NCBI GenBank assembly: GCA_022829145.1
Contig: CM040764.1
Span: 868,001-932,000, forward strand
Origin: Albula goreensis
Taxonomy: Eukaryota; Chordata; Actinopteri; Albuliformes; Albulidae
Length of the DNA stretch: 64,000 bases
Reading direction: 5' to 3'
Position numbers and translations under genes: made by a program. Below the pieces are notes generated by a model. The model made no database searches. It saw only the letters and a program-made list of their open reading frames with translations, and was not told where the DNA came from. Each line of letters starts with the position of its first letter. Positions within the stretch are counted from its first letter, which is position 1. Positions 58,601-64,000 of this stretch are shown here, piece after piece.

Positions 58601-61600
58601 TTGACCATGTGCTGGAGCTGGAAGAGGAGCTTCACCATTCAGGATTAGGCACTTCATAATTACTCAAACTGTACTCTAGAACTCGGGCAGAACGAGATCC
58701 CGAAACGGCTCTGGCACTCAAGGACCAGGGTTGCCCACCCTTGGTCTATCCTGTTTCCTCGTTCAGTTTATATTTTTTGGGGTCTGTGGAAAAAACGTGT
58801 TCATTCCGTCCCACAGCTGGGCCAATGGGGTCAGGAGAAGGCGGCATCACTCTAGCAGGCATCCTGGGTAGGAGCTATGGACTCCAGGAGGAGGAGGAGG
58901 AGGAGAGGACTGTCGCCGGCAGCCTGAGGCCCTGCAGAGTCTGAGGCCAGCTCTAGCAGCAGCACAGGTAAGCATACCTGTGCACATGCAGACACAGGCG
59001 TGGCAGCCATGAGGGAAGCAGGGGACGTGTCCCCCGCGATTTTTCTGGAAAACCACCTAATTTCCACAACGATCGTAATACTTACGTATTTCTTTGTTCA
59101 TGCGGATATCCTGAGATGCATTTTATAACATGTAGGCTAGGCTAGTTATAGCATTCGAGTTTGTGTGGGTAAAGTATATAAAGAGTCAGCGAATAGTCAA
59201 TAGTCTATTATAGTCAAAATCGCGATACACCCACTTGCATTAAATTGTCCACACTTCAAAAACCAGAAGCCCCCTGAGGACTGGAAGCCCCCAGCAGCTT
59301 TTAATACTACCTTTACATCGACTACAATAGATCTCCCATTGGATTAGTCACAACCCATTGAACAACTCTAGTCTTGAAATTGAACAATCTCAATGTAAAG
59401 ACCTTCAGATTAAAGACTTACCAAGACATTACCCCCTCTGTTACCTCCACTATGCTATCAGGTTGGTGGATGATAAACAAATGGACTGACTTTGAATTTA
59501 CACCTTGTAAATACACACCTATCTGGTCCAACCCATACTATCTGGTTAACAAAGCACCTATCACCTCTGAGTTATAGAATTAAATGTATAACTCACCCAC
59601 ATCATATCTTTGAAAATGGCACCTCCACAGCCTCCAAGATCTGGTCCAAAAGTATTGTATTGGTGAAGAACAGTACTTGCTTCATTTGCAGGTTAAAAAA
59701 ATAAACCCACACAGAAAATTTCAGCCTTGTGATAAATGTATGTCACAGGAATGTCCTATACGCAGATTAATCTCCCAGCAGCCCCTCTGAGAGAACACCT
59801 CCCACAGACTCGAGTCATGTGCTGCCCATTTTTCTTTCTAGACAGAGGATTCGTCGCCAGTCTCATACAGCCAACATATGATTGGTTCTGCAGCCATATC
59901 TGCAAACCAGGGGCTCCTGCTGTCCAGAAGAGGCTACAGTGTTAGTAAATAAGTAAATTCTCAAAATGACTAAAAACGTATGTTGTTAATGAAGAGACGG
60001 ATCCCATGTTCGCAGTTGAAGACAGATGCTTTACTTACGCAGCCTGCCACGGGAACACAAGCATGGAGCACAATGTTCAATGATTACAATGTGTGGTCAA
60101 CATTTATACAGTAAGGGAAAGGACATGAGCATGTGATGGCCAGGTAGCGCTAGGAAGTGAGGGCCATACCTCCAGACAGCAGGTAACAGGTCGTTAACAG
60201 GAGGCACCATTTGGCTGTGTTTGGATGTGGCGACATTCCTTTGTTTTCCACATTTGAGAATGTATTCTAAAAAAAAAACAGCCATAAGGACATCGAGAGC
60301 AACATAGACACCATGGACAATATTATTGAACTGACATAGGCTAAAGAAAAAAAAAAAACATTATTTTATTTAGCTATTAGTGGGGTTTGCTGTAAGAATA
60401 CAGCTAATGGCTTCAAGGAATGTTGTATTAACAAAAGTAATAATTATGGTTTGTAGTCGTTATTGTTTACAGAATATAGCAAAATTAGCAGATGGTGGTT
60501 GTTTATAGAATATGAGCAAAACCAAATGAACAAAATGAATGGAGACAAAAGAACCAGCTCACTAAAATGACTGCAACAAGTCTGGGAGACTGTCAGAGGC
60601 AGAGGTAGGGGGCGGAGTTAGTAAAGTTTCCAACTTAATATTCATATAGCCTGAATCTCTTGATGAGGGATCTTCAAATGTGGTATTATAATAGTTTCAA
60701 TCACAATTCTGGTGGGAAAAACATATACCACACATTGTTATTGACCAGAGGTCAGTTTTTTTGGGGATTTTTTTTTGAATGGAGGAGCCTTTAAACCCTC
60801 TCATCCCAATCAGAAATGGGCTCATGTTTCACACCCCAGGACTGGTCAACTGTCAGTCAGATAAACTAATGTTTTTCAGTATTGCATTGTACTGTAAGGT
60901 AAATGGCTGTATTTGTAATTGAATAAATTCTAGTGAATCATGGGCTGTAACAAATGGTGAATCAAGTTCCCTGGAAAGCTAAGTTCCCTGAGAACTAATT
61001 AGGAAATGTCTGAGAGTGGATGGAGCTTAATTGTGCAATGAAGGTTTATCAAGTCTTGAATTATCAGTGTTTATAAGTACATTATAAGGTTGCACAATGT
61101 ACTGCAGGTACCCATGGTAGTGCAGTAACCATGGTTGGATAGGATAGGTCAGCTCTTGTTGCAATACCAGCTGTCCCCCAGAACCTCTGTCCCAAACCCC
61201 ACCCCATCCACCACAGCCTCTGTCCCAAACCCCACCCCATCCACCTCAGTCTCTGTCCCAAACCCCACCCCATCCACCACAGTCTCTGTCCCAAACCCCA
61301 CCCCATCCACCTCAGCCTCTGTCCCAAACCCCACCCCATCCACTCCACAGCCTTCTGTCCCAAACCCCACCCCATCCACCACAGCCTCTGTCCCAAACCC
61401 CACCCCATCCACCTCAGCCTCTGTCCCAAACTCCACCCCATCCACCACAGACTCTGTCCCAAACCCCACCCCATCCACCACAGCCTCTGTCCCAAACCCC
61501 ACCCCATCCACCACAGCCTCTGTCCCAAACCCCACCCCATCCACCTCAGCCTCTGTCCCAAACCCCACCCATCCACCACAGCCTCTGTCCCAAACCCCAC

Positions 61601-62191
61601 CCCATCCACCACAGCCTCTGTCCCAAACCCCACCCCATCCACCACAGCCTCTGTCCCAAACCCCACCCCATCCACCTCAGCCTCTGTCCCAAACCCCACC
61701 CCATCCACTACAGCCTCTGTCCCAAACCCCACCCCATCCACCTCAGCCTCTGTCCCAAACCCCACCCCATCCACCACAGCCTCTGTCCCAAACCCCACCC
61801 CATCCACCTCAGCCTCTGTCCCAAACTCCACCCCATCCACCTCAGCCTCTGTCCCAAACCCCACCCCATCCACCACAGCCTCTGTCCCAAACCCCACCCC
61901 ATCCACCACAGCCTCTGTCCCAAACCCCACCCACTCCCTTCCCATCTGTCCCTCACAGCCCTCCCCTAACCCCCCTTTCCCTACAGTGTCTGTCCCAAAC
62001 CCCACCCCTATCCCCACACAGCCTCTCACAGTCCTCTGATCCCATTCCACCTCATCCCTCTGCAGGCAGACCAGATGCCTCTGAAGGAGCTGCTGGCATT
62101 GTATGGATATGAGGTGTCCGACCAGATTTCCAGGGGCCGAGGTGACCCTCCTGCTCTACCAGCCAACCTGCCTGGCATGACACTGGACAAG
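55690..62191 (+). CDS. mier2: MIER2 (mesoderm induction early response 2), 5' part
   Basis: MIER proteins are nuclear corepressors that recruit HDAC1/2 through ELM2 and SANT domains, which lie beyond this window. Exons seen: 55690-55698 (MAE), 58817-58967 (MGSGEGGITLAGILGRSYGL; human MGSGDHQFNLAEILSQNYSV) and 62070-62191 (MPLKELLALYGYEVSDQI, then PANLPGMTLDK; human MPFDELLALYGYEASDPI and PNLPDMTLDK). Exon 1 exits in phase 0 but the 58.8-kb exon enters with two bases, so an exon between them is unseen, in line with about 30 extra residues in human. The 58.8-kb exon has a stop after EEEEEERTVAGSLRPCRV; a small indel there would restore an acidic/serine stretch and join the next exon in phase. 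Order and direction after theg match human 19p13.3. Confidence 0.87.
58469..58743. mobile_element. hAT MITE with 8-bp target duplication
   Basis: A 275-base non-coding element. The left end CAGGGGTGGGCAACCCTGGT and the inverted right end CAAGGGTGGGCAACCCTGGT are near identical, flanked by GTCTATCC at 58461-58468 and 58744-58751. The eight-base duplication and CAGGGGTGGGCAA ends are hAT hallmarks. It lies 74 bases before a mier2 exon. Confidence 0.93.
58817..58967 (+). CDS. mier2: mier2 exon: MGSGEGGITLAGILGRSYGL (disrupted)
   Basis: Acceptor TCCCACAG, donor GTAAGC. The homologous frame continues QEEEEEERTVAGSLRPC, then meets TGA at 58942. In another frame the last bases read SEASSSST and exit with the phase the next exon needs, so one or two bases are off near 58,936-58,941. 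Confidence 0.75.
59374..59690 (+). mobile_element. LINE (L1/Tx1-like) RT 3' fragment
   Basis: The plus strand reads TPIWSNPYYLVNKAPI, then in a shifted frame ITHPHHIFENGTSTAS. These resemble the TPIW-NP-LLINK and I--L-HIFENGTF motifs after the RT domain of L1/Tx1 elements. Stops and a frameshift are present. Confidence 0.6.
59691..61189 (+). other. mier2 intron, unassigned
   Basis: AT-rich, with A-rich runs near 60,270 and 60,350. No exon or named repeat was recognised. Confidence 0.4.
61190..61930. repeat. 33-bp minisatellite before a mier2 exon
   Basis: About 22 copies of CCTCTGTCCCAAACCCCACC plus CCATCCACCACAG, one copy one base short near 61,560. Each unit ends in a CCACAG or CCTCAG acceptor-like string after a pyrimidine-rich stretch. 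The array ends about 140 bases before the exon at 62,070. Open frames of about 320 codons on both strands are artefacts of the 33-base period. Confidence 0.96.
62070..62191 (+). CDS. mier2: mier2 exon: DQMPLKELLALYGYEVSD
   Basis: Donor GTGAGA. Two acceptors are possible, after TGCAG (62,065) or after GGCAG (62,069); the second gives the phase that fits. It encodes QMPLKELLALYGYEVSDQIS, RGRGDPPALPANLPGMTLDK, the conserved MIER segment before ELM2. Confidence 0.93.
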
Positions 62192-64000
62192 GTGAGAGCT
62201 TACATCCTACCGCTCCTCCACTGAAGGGAAAGATCAGCTCCTGGCGGTGCTGCTGCCAGGCTTGGTCGCGGCGTCTACAGGCCTCTTCACTGCGGTTATC
62301 TCTGTCTATCCGTATCTCGGAGGCCTCGGCTGTGCACAGTGTCAGCTCAGCAGCCTTGGCCTCTGTTGCTGGCTTTTCCGCTCCCCACCGGTTTGATTAG
62401 ATGCTGCCGTTTTGGTTGTGCCCAAGCAAAGCCACTTGCTAATATCCATCATCAGCTAGCTAGCTAAACAGTTCCATATTCGATTCAGCTGCTCAGTGAA
62501 AGTATTTTTATGTTGTTGTACATAACTATGAAAGTAAACCTAAATGGTCAAATTGACCCTGCCCATCTATTGGGAAGGCCAATCACAATTTGTTTTTTGC
62601 AGCTGTTAAAATGTGTACAACTTAGTCTACCTTTGATGCGCGCAATAGGGTTGTGTAAATAATTTATGAATGAAGCACTCAGACACAACAAACTGGGTGA
62701 GCATGACGGAGGAGGCAGATTGTGTGAAAGAATATGGATACAAAAGTAAGGGGGCACAACATTCCAACTGAGGGGGCGTTGCCCTCTTTTTCCCCCTCGT
62801 GGCGCCGGGCCTGGTACCTGTTGCAGTACGTATTGTTCCCAGAGTTGAGTTGAGAGATCGGTTCCTGCTGCAGTACGTGCTGTTCTGGACTGGGGGAAAA
62901 AGAAAGAATCGGAAAAATCCACACAAACTACTTCACATTACCATCATTTAGCAGACGCAGTTATTCAGCGCAGCTGACAAAGTGGGTGAACATTGTGCAT
63001 GCACCTGATTATGCGTAGTCGTGGCAGACCTCAGCTAACCATGTTTCCCAACTAGCAAGTACTTAAGCAGCATCACTTAGCAACAGTGCGGGATAGCCAT
63101 TTGTTTGTCCAAATTTAAAAAACAAACAATAAGTCACTAGTTATCACTCGAACTGGCTGTGGACAACAGACTCTTAACTGACACTCAACTGGGTGTAAAG
63201 AGCAGTCTGAAGAGTTGAGTCTTCAACCTGCCTTGGAAAATTGGGAATGGTTTGGCTGTTTTGACATAACAGGGAAGTGTATTTCATCACTGAGGGGTCA
63301 CAACAGAGACACATCGAGACAGAGGAGTGGGTACGCCAAGCAGGGAGAGAGTTGTTTTGTGTGAGAGCTGTCTGGAGAGTAGGATTGCTTGCTAGCTAGT
63401 TTTAAGAAGATAAATGTTTACACCAATCTGTGCTCAGATCTTCTATACAAACTAGTGGTGTATCAGTATTAAACTTCTGCCCTGTATTCATGTTATACAA
63501 TTTGGGAAAGTGTGAGACTTGTTCAACAGGAGTAGAGCTTGTTGTAGCTACTGGCAAAATGCAACTACGCCTCCAGGAAAACCATATTTTAAAAATACCT
63601 ATGAACTGAAACATATTCTCAGTTCCAGAAAAATCTTGGCTGTGGTATCTGTGAGATTGTAGCAGCAATGAGGCTAAATAAAGAACTGAAAAGAGAACCT
63701 AATGATGGGCTCTACTGAAATTTTAGTCATGTATGATTCTACAGAAACCTACAACATCCTCCTACACTGTCTTAAGCCCTGCACCTAAACTTCCATTTTT
63801 GGAAAGCTTAATTAAAATACAGCAATAATTATTATAGAAACAACGTGTATATAAGGTGCATATATATATTACCTGATCTGTAAATAAAAGTTTTATTTTT
63901 CTTGTGGTTCCCTCTCAACTTGCGCCTGGTTACTCCATATCCATCCAGGAACGCCTATCTTGATGTGTAAGCATGCCATATATGGCCTTATGGGCGTCTC
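62192..64000 (+). other. mier2 intron to window end
   Basis: It contains the dispersed repeat at 62.94-63.35 kb and, at the very end (63,967), the TGTAAGCATGCCATAT string shared with 33,505. No further exon was found. Confidence 0.45.
62940..63345 (+). repeat. Dispersed fish repeat (CATTTAGCAGACGC type)
   Basis: CATTTAGCAGACGCAGTTAT and CAGCTGACAAAGTG, then GAGTCTTCAACCTGCCTTGG and CATCACTGAGGGGTCACAAC. This is a diverged copy of a very common fish repeat that reads CATTTAGCAGACGCTTTTAT at its start. Recognised from memory; class not asserted. Confidence 0.5.

Noticed and set aside
61082..62112. Overlapping 322- and 325-codon frames on opposite strands
   Set aside because: Both come from the 33-base minisatellite, and the plus-strand frame is out of frame with the mier2 exon.

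Overview
The window is vertebrate nuclear DNA, almost certainly from a ray-finned fish. It holds four spliced or single-exon vertebrate genes in long repeat-rich introns and intergenic DNA, and a fish-type transposon mix: Tc1/mariner, PIF/Harbinger, hAT, pogo/Tigger-like MITEs, BEL/Pao and Ty3-like LTR elements, and a LINE fragment.

Layout. (1) 1-22,035, plus strand: the 3' part of nfic (nuclear factor I C). Nine consecutive exons with matching phases run from just after the DNA-binding domain to the stop codon. (2) 22,036-39,594: probable nfic 3' UTR, then intergenic DNA with a complete-looking Ty3-like LTR element (29,505-33,281), Harbinger remnants, a MITE and a Tc1-like remnant. (3) 39,595-40,667, minus strand: a single-exon sphingosine-1-phosphate receptor, best called s1pr4 from its N-terminal motif and map position, with one frameshift in TM6. 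(4) 40,668-47,043: intergenic DNA ending in a CRE-like cluster and an RFX X-box-like site. (5) 47,580-54,022, plus: theg/spmap2, a sperm flagellar THEG-repeat protein, with one frameshift in its last exon. (6) 55,690 to beyond the end, plus: the 5' part of mier2, an HDAC-associated ELM2/SANT corepressor.

The set NFIC, S1PR4, THEG and MIER2 is that of human 19p13.3, and the theg-to-mier2 order and orientation match human, which supports the calls. The genes do not form a pathway; their proximity is ancestral synteny.

Most notable observations: two independent Ty3-like elements on opposite strands both show integrase upstream of reverse transcriptase (PR-INT-RT-RH), the copia-like order known from Gmr1-type elements. 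A minisatellite has grown out of a Tc1 transposase segment. Several minisatellites sit directly at nfic and mier2 splice sites, and those with periods of 24 and 30 bp keep the upstream exon frame open deep into the intron. A near-perfect inverted repeat lies in the last nfic intron. Three unrelated genes each carry a small frameshift, which suggests assembly indels more than gene death.
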